In this document: one piece after another, positions 1 through 8,081 of the stretch
Layout of the letters: the number at the start of each line of letters is the position of its first letter
Position numbering within the stretch: position 1 is the first letter of the stretch
Assembly: GCF_000308655.1 (NCBI RefSeq)
Contig: NZ_BAGC01000114.1
Location: 62,001-126,000, forward strand
DNA length: 64,000 nucleotides
Direction: 5' to 3'
Origin: Nocardia niigatensis NBRC 100131
GTDB taxonomy: Bacteria > Actinomycetota > Actinomycetes > Mycobacteriales > Mycobacteriaceae
The notes under the pieces: generated by a model
What the model was told of the DNA's origin: nothing
Database searches by the model: none
The model's input: the letters and a program-made list of their open reading frames with translations, nothing else
Program-made: the position numbers and the translations under genes

Positions 1-96
1 GGCGTAGAGCCGGTGCAGCGCGGGCTCGTTCAGTGAGGACTGTTCGAGCAGCTCGGCGATGCGCGCTATCGGGTCCGGGGCGTGGTCGGGGCTCAT
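1..96 (-). CDS. N-terminal end of a gene running off the window (unknown)
   Basis: An ATG at 96 on the minus strand opens a frame that continues past base 1. It begins MSPDHAPDPIARIAELLEQS and about 32 residues are visible. Its ATGA overlaps the stop codon of the upstream sigma-factor-like gene, so the two are almost certainly co-transcribed and translationally coupled. In such a position an anti-sigma factor or a co-regulated small protein is common, but too little is visible to assign a function. Confidence 0.6.
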   Translation of the reverse strand, partial: MSPDHAPDPIARIAELLEQSSLNEPALHRLYA

Positions 97-806
97 TCGG
101 CCGCCTCCTTGCCGTCGAGGCCGGTCATCCAGCCGTGGTCGCCTTTCGTTCGGGCCCAGCACTGTTCGACGGCCTCCACCGACGGGAAGTCGAACAGGTG
201 CTGGATCTCAGGGGCGGTCAGGCCCATGGCCTTGCCCCACACCAGACCCCGGTCGCGGTCACCGAGCCCGGTCAGGCGGCTGCGGAAGGCGAGCCGGTCC
301 ACCACCGAGCCGGCCACGTCCTCGGTGGAGGCCAGCACCTCCATCAGGTCCGGGCCCGCCTCGGTCACGACGGCCACCGAGGCCGCGGCCTGGAACTGGT
401 AGAGATCGCCGGTGCGGCGGCAACGGCGGAAAAGGTCCACGAACGCGAGCACACACGCGCCGATGAAGTAGCTGCCGAGGCCGAGGCCGCTCTCGGCGTT
501 CCAGCCGTCGCCGTCGCGGGCATTGCGGCGGAATCGCTCGAGCGCGCGGGTGACGGTCTCCTGTACGAAGTCCTCGGCGAAGCGGGTCTCCACCAGCAGG
601 CGTTCCTGGGTGGTCGGGCGTAGCGGCATGCGTTTCTGCTCGGCGACCGAGAAAATCCAGCCGCTGCGTACCCACGGCCCCAGCACCGCCAATGCGTGGC
701 GAACCAGATTGTCCGCCAGCAGTTTCCACGCCGGCCCCTCGAATCCAGCCTTGCGGACCAGCTCGAACAGCTCGTGTTCGGCCGCGCCTCTCTCCGGATC
801 GGTCAT
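93..806 (-). CDS. Sigma-70-like (ECF-type) RNA polymerase sigma factor
   Basis: The 237-residue product resembles ECF-type sigma factors. A region-2-like helix (FVQETVTRALERFRRN) is followed by a stretch rich in R and F (FVDLFRRCRRTGDLYQFQ). The C-terminal part (GLTAPEIQHLFDFPSVEAVE) resembles a region-4 helix-turn-helix, though loosely. An upstream in-frame GTG at 851 exists, but TATAAC at 852-857 looks like a -10 element that would place the transcript start inside that extension, so the ATG at 806 with GAGGA upstream is preferred. The next gene overlaps by ATGA. The family call is from pattern only; a divergent sigma-like regulator is the alternative. Confidence 0.6.
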   Translation of the reverse strand: MTDPERGAAEHELFELVRKAGFEGPAWKLLADNLVRHALAVLGPWVRSGWIFSVAEQKRMPLRPTTQERLLVETRFAEDFVQETVTRALERFRRNARDGDGWNAESGLGLGSYFIGACVLAFVDLFRRCRRTGDLYQFQAAASVAVVTEAGPDLMEVLASTEDVAGSVVDRLAFRSRLTGLGDRDRGLVWGKAMGLTAPEIQHLFDFPSVEAVEQCWARTKGDHGWMTGLDGKEAAE

Positions 807-851
807 GTTGTCGGTGTCCTCACCCTGCACCTCCTGATCACTGACGAACAC

Positions 852-857
852 GTTATA
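852..857 (-). promoter_or_regulatory. Possible -10 element for the sigma-factor-like gene
   Basis: TATAAC read on the minus strand lies about 45 bases before the chosen ATG at 806, in the AT-richer stretch between two divergent genes. No convincing -35 is visible at the usual distance. Confidence 0.35.
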
Positions 858-940
858 GCGGTGGCAAACACACCGCCTCTCTTTCAGCTAATGATCAGTA
901 TCCGCGAAACGCGTAAATTGTTCCTTGACAGCGCATTTCA

Positions 941-959
941 TGTAAAGGCAGCATTTACA
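941..959. promoter_or_regulatory. Inverted repeat directly before the HTH/Met-Pro gene (possible operator)
   Basis: TGTAAA and TTTACA form a perfect inverted repeat with a 7-base spacer. It ends one base before the ATG at 961. A TTGACA lies at 925-930. There is no ribosome-binding site between the repeat and the ATG, so the gene may be leaderless or autoregulated by its own HTH product. The role is inferred. Confidence 0.45.
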
Positions 960-960
960 C

Positions 961-1488
961 ATGAGTGATTCCCGCCACGGAGACACCGCTGACGAACGCG
1001 TGGTCCTGGCAAAACTGCTGTCCACCAATGCCGAATTCGTCGCCGAGGTGCTACGCCCCAGCGACGGCAAGCCCGCCCCCTCGGTGATGGCGGCCCTGCG
1101 CGCGGCCCGCAGCCTCGACGGCGTCGTCGACGACGTTCTGCGTTCCCTGGTCCGGCAGGCCAGGGACGAGGGGCGCACCTGGGCCGAGATCGGCGAAATC
1201 TTCGGCACCTCACGCCAAGCCGCCTTCCAGCGATTCGGCGGTCCGGCTGCCGGTCTCACCATCCCGCCCGCCCCTTCCCTCCCGCCCATGCCGCAGATGC
1301 CGCCGATGCCCCAGGTGCCACCCATGCCCGAGATGCCCGACTGGCCGAATATGCCTGGCATGCCGAACATTCCGGGCCGGCCGTTCGGCGGACCCGGACA
1401 CAGGGGCGGCCGCCATGAACACGAGCAGCACCGCCCAGGTCGGCCCGGCTGGGGCCCGAACCCGGGTGACGACCAGCCCGCCGAATGA
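961..1488 (+). CDS. HTH protein with a Met-Pro repeat tail
   Basis: The 175-residue protein has two parts. Residues about 15-100 are helical and end in a helix-turn-helix (TWAEIGEIFGTSRQAAFQRF), as in small actinobacterial DNA-binding proteins. Residues about 103-140 are a run of PMPxMP units, followed by a Gly/His/Arg/Pro-rich tail. The gene is divergent from the sigma-like gene, with an inverted repeat directly before its start. A DNA-binding role is likely. The tail could bind metal through Met and His, but that is inference. Confidence 0.7.
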   Translation: MSDSRHGDTADERVVLAKLLSTNAEFVAEVLRPSDGKPAPSVMAALRAARSLDGVVDDVLRSLVRQARDEGRTWAEIGEIFGTSRQAAFQRFGGPAAGLTIPPAPSLPPMPQMPPMPQVPPMPEMPDWPNMPGMPNIPGRPFGGPGHRGGRHEHEQHRPGRPGWGPNPGDDQPAE

Positions 1489-1542
1489 GCATCACCCGCG
1501 GCCTCGGCGTCGGTCATTCGCCTGCTGCGCGACACGGGGTGG

Positions 1543-1692
1543 GTGGTTTTGGCGGATCTGACCGCGGGCGCGTTAGCCTCCCGTTATCTCGACGCCGCGC
1601 CCGAACCGGACTATTCGGTCGAACCATGGGTTGTGTGGGCGCGCGTCGGCAATAATGCCGGACGCCTGCCCGATTCGCTGCCCGCCGAATGA
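1543..1692 (+). CDS. Possible small protein in front of the first GH1 gene
   Basis: After the stop of the HTH/Met-Pro gene, the same frame stays open from 1489 to a TGA at 1690-1692. It encodes natural-looking sequence (WVVLADLTAGALASRYLDAA, then PWVVWARVGNNAG) with normal third-position GC. The GTG at 1543 gives 49 residues; an ATT at 1516 would give 58. It ends just before the ribosome-binding site of the next gene. It could be a small gene or the tail of a broken one. No family recognised. Confidence 0.35.
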   Translation: MVLADLTAGALASRYLDAAPEPDYSVEPWVVWARVGNNAGRLPDSLPAE

Positions 1693-1699
1693 GGAGCCC

Positions 1700-3025
1700 A
1701 TGCGCGCGCACTCCCGCCGTCATGCCATCGTGATGCTCGCGACCGCCGCCACCGCACTGCTCACCGGCGGCACCTTGGCCGCGGCGGCGCCCCCGCCGGC
1801 GAGCCTGCCCGCGCTGGGCGCGGACTTCCACTGGGGTGTGGCCTCGGCGGGGTTCCAGAACGAAGGCCATGCGCCCGACAGCAATTGGCGCCGGTACGTC
1901 GAGACGCATTCGGACTACGACCGCTACGGCGACAGCGTCGACTTCTTCGACCGGTATGCCGCCGATATCGCGCTGGCCGCGGAGCTGGGCGTGAACACCT
2001 ACCGACTCAGCATCGAATGGGCTCGGGTGCAGCCGCGGCAGGGGGTGTGGGACGAGGACGGTTTCGCCTTCTACGACAAGGTGATCGCCGCCATCCGGGC
2101 GGCCGGGATGCGGCCGATGATCACTCTGGACCACTGGGTCTACCCGGGCTGGGAGGCCGATCGCGGCGGGTGGGCGAATCCGGGGATGGTCGAGGACTGG
2201 CTGGCGAACATGCGCACGGTGGTCGACCGCTACGCCGGCGACGATCCGATGTGGGTGACCATCAACGAGCCCTTCGCCTACATCATGAACGAGGTCCGCA
2301 ACGGCGGGCTGCCCGCCGCCGACATCCCGGCCATGCAGGCGCGGCTGGCGCAGGCGCACAACGGCATCTACGACTACATCCACGCCCGCCAGGCCGGCGC
2401 CATGGTGACCAGCAATGTCGCCTATGTGCCCGCCGCGGACCCGATCGTCAACGGCGCCATGCTCGATGCGATCGCGGCCAAGCTCGACTTCGTCGGCATC
2501 GACTACTACTACGGCCTGTCCCCGGACACGGCCGCCGAGTACACCAATTTCGCCTCCTCGGCGCTGTGGAAGCTGCCGCTGCAGGCCGACGGCCTGTACT
2601 ACACGCTGCGCTACTTCACCCACCGGTTCCCCGGCAAGCCGCTCTACATCGTCGAGAACGGCATGCCCACCGAGAACGGCGCACCCCGCGCCGACGGCTA
2701 CACTCGCGCCGACGACCTGCGCGACACCGTCTACTGGTTGCAGCGCGCGAAGGCCGACGGCATGAACATCATCGGCTACAACTACTGGAGCCTGACCGAC
2801 AACTACGAGTGGGGTTCCTACACACCGCGTTTCGGTCTCTACACCGTCGACGTGCGCACCGACCCGAACCTGACGCGCCGTCCCACCGACGCCGTGGACG
2901 CGTACCGCGCCATCGCCCGCGACGCCGGGGTGCCCACGGGCTACCTGCCGACCCGTCTGCCCGCGACCTGCTCGCTGGTCGACGCCCTCGATAGCTGCGC
3001 CGACCCGGTCACCCTGCCGCGCTAG
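1700..3025 (+). CDS. Secreted GH1 family beta-glycosidase (copy 1)
   Basis: Glycoside hydrolase family 1, a retaining beta-glycosidase probably acting outside the membrane. The 441-residue product starts with a signal peptide (about residues 1-30, RR then a hydrophobic run then AAAA). The family landmarks are all present: the acid/base Glu in TINEPFAY (E190), the nucleophile Glu in IVENGMP (E319), and the C-terminal GYNYWSLTDNYEWG aglycone/substrate region. The ATG at 1700 follows GAGGAG (1691-1696); an ATG further upstream lacks a signal-peptide context. A paralogue follows at 3400. The substrate (cello-oligosaccharide, plant glucoside or other) cannot be told from sequence. Confidence 0.9.
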   Translation: MRAHSRRHAIVMLATAATALLTGGTLAAAAPPPASLPALGADFHWGVASAGFQNEGHAPDSNWRRYVETHSDYDRYGDSVDFFDRYAADIALAAELGVNTYRLSIEWARVQPRQGVWDEDGFAFYDKVIAAIRAAGMRPMITLDHWVYPGWEADRGGWANPGMVEDWLANMRTVVDRYAGDDPMWVTINEPFAYIMNEVRNGGLPAADIPAMQARLAQAHNGIYDYIHARQAGAMVTSNVAYVPAADPIVNGAMLDAIAAKLDFVGIDYYYGLSPDTAAEYTNFASSALWKLPLQADGLYYTLRYFTHRFPGKPLYIVENGMPTENGAPRADGYTRADDLRDTVYWLQRAKADGMNIIGYNYWSLTDNYEWGSYTPRFGLYTVDVRTDPNLTRRPTDAVDAYRAIARDAGVPTGYLPTRLPATCSLVDALDSCADPVTLPR

Positions 3026-3399
3026 CCCGGCGTACGCTCGACCGCCGCGGTGAGCGCGCGTATCCCGGCCGTCCGTTCGTTGACACGGGATTTCTCGTCG
3101 CTGGCTGGTTGCACCGGACTGTGACTCCCCCTCGTGGAACTGCTTGGGCCACAGGCCGGTACGTCTGGAACGGTAGGCGCGGGCCGGGCCGCTCCGACAG
3201 CGACGATCGGCCGTTGCCGGGCGAAGCGGCTGGTGAGAGCCGCGCTCGGGATTTCCGGTCCGGCTAATCCGACGCCGGCCGGCGTCGGGAGATCTGTCGC
3301 ACACCGCGACACGCCCGCCGCTGCCCCGACATTCAGTTAATCGACAGCTACGCTCCGATTCGGGACATTCCGACCACCCGTCCCGGAGGAGGAGCCCCG
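3026..3399. other. 374-bp intergenic region between the two GH1 genes
   Basis: No gene is supported on either strand. The only striking structure is a perfect 20-bp palindrome at 3269-3288. The second GH1 ribosome-binding site (GGAGGAGGAG) lies at the right end, about 3384-3394. Confidence 0.5.
3269..3288. promoter_or_regulatory. Perfect 20-bp palindrome before the second GH1 gene
   Basis: CCGACGCCGG is followed directly by its reverse complement. The centre lies about 120 bp before the ATG at 3400. A symmetric 20-bp site before a sugar-hydrolase gene fits a LacI- or TetR-type operator, but no such regulator gene is adjacent. In GC-rich DNA a chance palindrome of this length is still unlikely. 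Confidence 0.45.
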
Positions 3400-4764
3400 A
3401 TGCGCCGACGTCTGCACCGCCTCGTCCTGGCCGGGATCGCCACCGCCGCGACGCTGCTGCCGGTCGTGAGCGTCGCCCACGCCACCCCGGCCACGCCCCC
3501 GGCCGCGGGCGGCACCCGAGGCAGCCTGGGCGCGGAGTTCCTGTGGGGTGTGGCCGCGTCCGGATTCCAGTCCGAGGGGCATGCGCCCGACAGCAACTGG
3601 ACGCACTACATCGACAACAACCCCGGCTGGGACCGCTACCGCGACTCCATCGACTTCCGCTCCCGCTACCCCAGCGACATCGCCCTGGCCGCGAGCCTGG
3701 GCTCGAAGGTGTTCCGCATCGGCATCGAATGGGCACGGGTGCAGCCCGAACCCGGGGTGTGGGACGAGGACGGCTTCGCCTTCTACGACCGCCTCGTCGA
3801 CGACATCGTGGCCAATGGCATGAAACCCATGCTGACGTTGGACCATTGGGTGTATCCGGGCTGGGAGGCCGACCGCGGCGGGTGGCGCAATCCGGACATG
3901 GTCGAGGACTGGCTGGCCAACGCCCGCAAGGTCGTCGACCGCTACACCTCGCGAAATCCGGTGTGGGTCACGGTGAACGAGCCCGTCGCCTACATCATGC
4001 ACGAGGTGCGCCAGAACGAGACCGACGCCGACGAGATGCTCGACAAGGTCGCCGACGTGCACAACCAGATCTACGACTACATCCACCAGGTGCAGCCCAA
4101 GGCCCTGGTCACCAGCAATGTCGGGTATGTGGCGGGTTCGGAATCACAGGTCAACGGCCCGCTCATGGAGCGCATCGGCGACAAGCTCGACTTCATCGGC
4201 GTGGACTACTATTTCGGCCTGGACGCGCCCAAGTCCAATGCCGTCAACCTGCCCGACGGTTCGGCCGCCCCGCCACCCGGGATGTGGGAGCTGCCCATCC
4301 GGCCCGAGGGCATCTACTATGCGCTGCAACACTATTCGCAGAAGTTCCCGGGCAAGCCGCTGTGGGTGGTGGAGAACGGGATGCCCACCGAGGACGGCAA
4401 GCCCCGCGTCGACGGCTACACCCGCTCGGACCATTTGCGCGACACCGTCTACTGGTTGCAGCGCGCCAAGGCCGACGGCATGAACCTGATCGGCTACAAC
4501 TACTGGAGTCTCACCGACAACTACGAGTGGGGTTCCTACACACCGCGTTTCGGTCTCTACACCGTCGACGTGCGCACCGACCCGAACCTGACGCGCAAGC
4601 CCACCGACGCCGTCGACACCTACCGCCAGATCATCAAGGCCGGTGGCGTGCCGTCGGGCTACGAGCCGGTGCGCTTCCCGTCGGAATGCCACCTGGTGGA
4701 TCCACCGGCCAGCTGCGACTCCCCCGTCACCATCCCGAGTGCGGCCGCGGCGCCCGCCTCCTGA
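3400..4764 (+). CDS. Secreted GH1 family beta-glycosidase (copy 2)
   Basis: A 454-residue paralogue of the preceding gene. It has a signal peptide ending near SVAHATPATP, the acid/base Glu in TVNEPVAY (E194) and the nucleophile Glu in VVENGMP (E325). The ATG at 3400 has a strong GGAGGAGGAG upstream. The two copies share the same domain layout and have the same C-terminal Cys pair pattern (C-x7-9-C). One 84-bp tract, 4513-4596, is identical to 2795-2878 in copy 1 even at silent sites, although flanking DNA has diverged. This points to recent gene conversion between the copies. Confidence 0.9.
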   Translation: MRRRLHRLVLAGIATAATLLPVVSVAHATPATPPAAGGTRGSLGAEFLWGVAASGFQSEGHAPDSNWTHYIDNNPGWDRYRDSIDFRSRYPSDIALAASLGSKVFRIGIEWARVQPEPGVWDEDGFAFYDRLVDDIVANGMKPMLTLDHWVYPGWEADRGGWRNPDMVEDWLANARKVVDRYTSRNPVWVTVNEPVAYIMHEVRQNETDADEMLDKVADVHNQIYDYIHQVQPKALVTSNVGYVAGSESQVNGPLMERIGDKLDFIGVDYYFGLDAPKSNAVNLPDGSAAPPPGMWELPIRPEGIYYALQHYSQKFPGKPLWVVENGMPTEDGKPRVDGYTRSDHLRDTVYWLQRAKADGMNLIGYNYWSLTDNYEWGSYTPRFGLYTVDVRTDPNLTRKPTDAVDTYRQIIKAGGVPSGYEPVRFPSECHLVDPPASCDSPVTIPSAAAAPAS

Positions 4765-4784
4765 TTCGGCCGCCGCGGCGGGGG

Positions 4785-5462
4785 TCAGCGATCGCGCTTC
4801 CGCACCGCGCGTTCGATCTCCTCCGCCAGGGTCGCCCCGCCGACCTCGCGGGCCGCGGCCTGGAACCGGTCGCGAAAGCGATCCAGGTCCAGGTCCAGGC
4901 TCTCGCCGGTGTACTCCACGCCCGAGGCCTCGCGGATGACGCGGATCATCTCGTCGGCCAGGACGGCGATGTGGGTGCGAATCAGCTTGCGCAGCACACC
5001 CGACAGAGCGATGTCGGTTCCCACGTCGTAGAGGATGAGCGCGCCTGTGAGCATGGCCGGTTCGGGGACCCGCCAGCGTTCGCCGAGGCGTTCGAGGTAG
5101 CCGGCGGCGAGCAGATCGTCGAGGATCTCGGGGCGGCGATCGCCGAGCAATTCGGTCAGGGCGTCGTCGTCGAGGATCGTGCCGGTGTCGGCCCCGGCGC
5201 TGTAGCGCGGATCGAAGACCTCCCGCCAGTCCCCGTCCCCGGGCACCTCCGCCTCGAACACCTCCCGGATCGCGTCCAGGCGCAGCCCGCGCCCCTGCAT
5301 GGCGATGATGGCGCGCAACCGTTCGAGGTGCTGGGGACCGTAGACCGCTTCCTTGCCGGACCGTCCGGGCCTGGGCAGCACGCCGACCGAGTGGTAATAC
5401 CGGATGGTGCGGGCGGCGACCCCGCTGAGTTCGGCGAGTTGCAGACGGCTGTATCGATCCAC
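4785..5462 (-). CDS. MerR family transcriptional regulator
   Basis: The 225-residue protein starts with a MerR winged helix-turn-helix (YSRLQLAELSGVAARTIRYY, then HSVGVLPRPGR). A C-terminal region of about 140 residues follows, probably for ligand sensing or dimerisation; no metal-binding Cys pattern is seen. The GTG at 5462 is chosen because the conserved domain starts directly after it; the frame extends further up without a better start. The gene is divergent from the cholesterol oxidase gene, which it may control. Confidence 0.85.
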   Translation of the reverse strand: MDRYSRLQLAELSGVAARTIRYYHSVGVLPRPGRSGKEAVYGPQHLERLRAIIAMQGRGLRLDAIREVFEAEVPGDGDWREVFDPRYSAGADTGTILDDDALTELLGDRRPEILDDLLAAGYLERLGERWRVPEPAMLTGALILYDVGTDIALSGVLRKLIRTHIAVLADEMIRVIREASGVEYTGESLDLDLDRFRDRFQAAAREVGGATLAEEIERAVRKRDR

Positions 5463-5494
5463 CCGAACAGCATAGATACCGCCACCGGCGGACG

Positions 5495-5523
5495 TTGACA
5501 GCCACAACTGTCCGCGTTAGCGT
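5495..5523 (+). promoter_or_regulatory. Likely choD promoter with an inverted repeat
   Basis: TTGACA at 5495-5500 and TAGCGT at 5518-5523 are 17 bp apart and lie about 40 bp before the ATG at 5563. GACAG (5497-5501) and CTGTC (5508-5512) form an inverted repeat that overlaps the -35 and the spacer, the usual place for a MerR-type operator. The assignment is inferred. Confidence 0.4.
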
Positions 5524-5562
5524 AACCGCCGCCACACTGTCGACGACGACAAGGGAGATCCC

Positions 5563-7293
5563 ATGACCCAACGCGATACCGATTTCGACGTGCTCATCGT
5601 CGGGTCCGGATTCGGCGGGAGTGTGAGCGCACTGCGCCTGACCGAGAAGGGCTACACCGTCGGTGTGCTCGAGGCGGGGCAGCGCTACACCGACGATCAG
5701 CTCCCCGACACCAGCTGGGATCTGCGCAAGTTCCTGTGGGCGCCGAAGCTGGGCTGCTTCGGGATTCAGCGCATTCACCCGCTGCGCGATGTCCTGATTC
5801 TCGCGGGCGCGGGCGTGGGCGGCGGTTCGCTGAACTACGCCAACACCCTTTATGTGCCGCCTGCGCCGTTCTTCCAGGACCCGCAGTGGCGCGAGATCAC
5901 CGACTGGCACGACGAACTCATGCCCTACTACGACCAGGCCCGCAAGATGCTGGGCGTGGTCACCAACCCGCATATGACGCCCGCCGACGAGATCTTCAAG
6001 CAGGTCGCCGAGGACATGGGCGTGGGCAACACCTTCGTGCAGACCCCGGTCGGCGTGTTCTTCGGCGAGGCCGGCAAGACGGTGCCCGACCCGTTCTTCG
6101 GTGGCGCGGGCCCGGACCGCACCGGCTGCATCGAATGCGGCGAGTGCATGACCGGCTGCCGCCACAACGCCAAGAACACCCTGGTCAAGAACTACCTGTA
6201 CCTGGCGGAAAAGGGTGGCGCGCAGGTCTTCCCGATGACCACCGTCACCACCGTGCGCCCGCTGCCCGACGGCACCTGGGATGTGGAGACCGAGCGCACC
6301 GGTGCGTGGCTTCGCAAGCAGCCCAAGACCTACACCGCCAAGCACGTGGTGCTGGCCGCGGGCACCCGCGGCACCCAGCAGCTGCTGTTCGCCATGCGAG
6401 ACAAGGGTGTGCTACCGCAGCTCTCGCCGCGGCTGGGCGTGCTGACCCGCACCAACTCCGAGTCCATCGTCGGCGCGGCGACCCGCAAGGTGAACCCGGA
6501 TGTGGACTTCACCCGGGGCGTGGCCATCACCTCCTCCATCCACCCCACCCCCGACACCCATATCGAGCCGGTCCGCTACGGCAAGGGCTCCAATTCGATG
6601 GGCCTGCTGCAGACGCTCATGGTCGACGGCGGCGGCAAGATCCCGCGCTGGCTGCGGTTCCTGTGGACGGTGCTGCTGCATCCGCTGACACTGCTGCAGT
6701 TCCTGACGGTGCGGAACTGGAGTGAGCGCACCATCATCTCGCTGGTCATGCAGCATCTGGACAATTCGATCACCACCTACACCAAGCGCGGCCTTTTCGG
6801 GCGCAAGCTGACCTCCAAACAGGGCCACGGCGAACCGAATCCGACCTGGATCCCGGTCGGCAATCAGTTCACCCGCGCGGTCGCGGACAAGATCGGCGGC
6901 GTCGCGGGCGGTTCCTGGGGTGAAGTCTTCAATATCCCCATGACCGCGCACTTCCTGGGTGGCGCGGCGATCGGCGCGGACGCCGACCACGGTGTCATCG
7001 ACCCCTACCACCGCGTCTACGGCTACCCGACCCTGAGCGTGGTCGACGGTGCGGCGGTCTCGGCGAACCTGGGCGTGAACCCGTCGCTGACCATCACCGC
7101 GCAGGCCGAGCGCGCGGCGGCGCTGTGGCCCAACAAGGGCCAGGCCGACACCCGCCCGTCGCAGGCGGCCGGGTACTCCCGCATTGCACCCGTTGCACCG
7201 GTGCAGCCGATGGTCCCGGCGAGCGCCCCGGCGGCCCTGGTGCTGCCGATCGTCGAGATCCGCAGTGGCGGGACCGAATCCACCCCGGCCTGA
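5563..7293 (+). CDS. choD: Cholesterol oxidase (GMC-type FAD oxidoreductase), ChoD-like
   Basis: A GMC-superfamily FAD enzyme of 576 residues, the size of mycobacterial ChoD. The N-terminal ADP-binding motif is VGSGFGGS (G14, G16, G18). GAGVGGGSLNYANTLY is the second FAD-contacting segment. A Cys cluster (CIECGECMTGC) near residue 188-198 is typical of this ChoD branch. The C-terminal GVNPSLTITAQAERAA matches the GMC end motif. The expected reaction is oxidation and isomerisation of cholesterol or a related 3-beta-hydroxysteroid, though ChoD-type proteins have been questioned as true cholesterol oxidases. No signal peptide is seen. A MerR gene lies divergently upstream and a terminator follows. 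Confidence 0.88.
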   Translation: MTQRDTDFDVLIVGSGFGGSVSALRLTEKGYTVGVLEAGQRYTDDQLPDTSWDLRKFLWAPKLGCFGIQRIHPLRDVLILAGAGVGGGSLNYANTLYVPPAPFFQDPQWREITDWHDELMPYYDQARKMLGVVTNPHMTPADEIFKQVAEDMGVGNTFVQTPVGVFFGEAGKTVPDPFFGGAGPDRTGCIECGECMTGCRHNAKNTLVKNYLYLAEKGGAQVFPMTTVTTVRPLPDGTWDVETERTGAWLRKQPKTYTAKHVVLAAGTRGTQQLLFAMRDKGVLPQLSPRLGVLTRTNSESIVGAATRKVNPDVDFTRGVAITSSIHPTPDTHIEPVRYGKGSNSMGLLQTLMVDGGGKIPRWLRFLWTVLLHPLTLLQFLTVRNWSERTIISLVMQHLDNSITTYTKRGLFGRKLTSKQGHGEPNPTWIPVGNQFTRAVADKIGGVAGGSWGEVFNIPMTAHFLGGAAIGADADHGVIDPYHRVYGYPTLSVVDGAAVSANLGVNPSLTITAQAERAAALWPNKGQADTRPSQAAGYSRIAPVAPVQPMVPASAPAALVLPIVEIRSGGTESTPA

Positions 7294-7308
7294 TCCACAC
7301 CCGCTACG

Positions 7309-7351
7309 GCGCAGGCCCGTCGATCGCTCCGATCGGCGGGCCTGCGCTTTT
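7309..7351 (+). terminator. Rho-independent terminator after choD
   Basis: GCGCAGGCCCG (7309-7319) pairs perfectly with CGGGCCTGCGC (7337-7347) and is followed by TTTT (7348-7351). It sits 16 bp after the choD stop codon. Confidence 0.9.
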
Positions 7352-7379
7352 CGCGCTGGTCAGCCGCCCGCCGTGGAAG

Positions 7380-7859
7380 TCAGTGAGCGTGGATGTGCGC
7401 GAAGCCCATCGGTGAGGTGGGGGGCGGGACGGCGCCGACGGGGGCGCGGAATTCCTGCAGCGCGGCAAGCACATCCACGTGGCGGGCGGCGTAGCAGCGC
7501 ACCTGCGGCAGGGCGTGGGCGACCTCGCTGCGTTCGAGGGGTTCGGCGTCGATGTAGCCGACCTGGTCCAGGCCCACGCCCAGGGTCTCGGCGATGCGGG
7601 TGATGGCCGCGGACTTGCGGCCCCAGCCGACCTCGACGGCGGCGAAGCGCTCGGCCACGCCGTGGCGGCGCAATTGCTCTACCGTCCAGGCCCATTCGCC
7701 GCGGGAGGCGACGGCGTGCATGACGCCGCGCTCGTTGAGGATGCGCAGCGAGCGCGCGGCCTCGGCGCGCAGCGCGCCGGCGGTGGAGTCGCAGACCACC
7801 CCGTCCCACAGGGTGTTGTCGCACTCCCACACAAGCAATTTCACAGTCGCAGCGTTCAT
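7380..7859 (-). CDS. HAD-like protein, FkbH/MDP-1 type
   Basis: The 159-residue product belongs to the HAD superfamily. Its first motif reads LLVWECDNTLWDGVV, close to the FkbH motif (DLDNTLWGG). However, the first Asp, the usual phosphoryl-accepting nucleophile, is Glu here. Motif II (AVASRGEWAW) and motif III/IV regions (GRKSAAITRIAE, then VGYIDAEPLERSEV) are present. The C-terminus is His-rich (GFAHIHAH). The ATG at 7859 follows AGGGGA. Activity as a phosphatase is doubtful; a binding or altered catalytic role is possible. Confidence 0.7.
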   Translation of the reverse strand: MNAATVKLLVWECDNTLWDGVVCDSTAGALRAEAARSLRILNERGVMHAVASRGEWAWTVEQLRRHGVAERFAAVEVGWGRKSAAITRIAETLGVGLDQVGYIDAEPLERSEVAHALPQVRCYAARHVDVLAALQEFRAPVGAVPPPTSPMGFAHIHAH

Positions 7860-8081
7860 TGTTCCCCTGCCAGTCAGCAACCATCCGGTACCAAGGGTGC
7901 CGGACGGTCCCCTCTTTCACGAACCGCCCTGCGCGTGACATCGTAGGTGCTGTCTGGGCCAATGCACCAGCGCAGGGGAATTCGGAACGCCCAAGTTCCT
8001 ATCTACTCGCGAGTACAGTGCGCGCGTGATCGCCGCTGGTAGCGTCGGATCCAGGCCGGATGAATCGAATGAAAGGGTCGA

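Noticed and set aside
1270..1380. Possible tandem DNA repeat in the Met-Pro region
   Set aside because: The periodicity follows from the repeated PMPxMP codons and is not an independent DNA repeat array.
1514..3736. Very long open frame (740 codons) opposite the first GH1 gene
   Set aside because: It mirrors the GH1 coding strand. High third-position GC leaves the opposite strand open; the product is Arg/Gly-rich and matches nothing.
4144..6345. 733-codon minus-strand frame across GH1 copy 2, MerR and choD
   Set aside because: It runs over three well-supported genes in other frames and has a low-complexity product.
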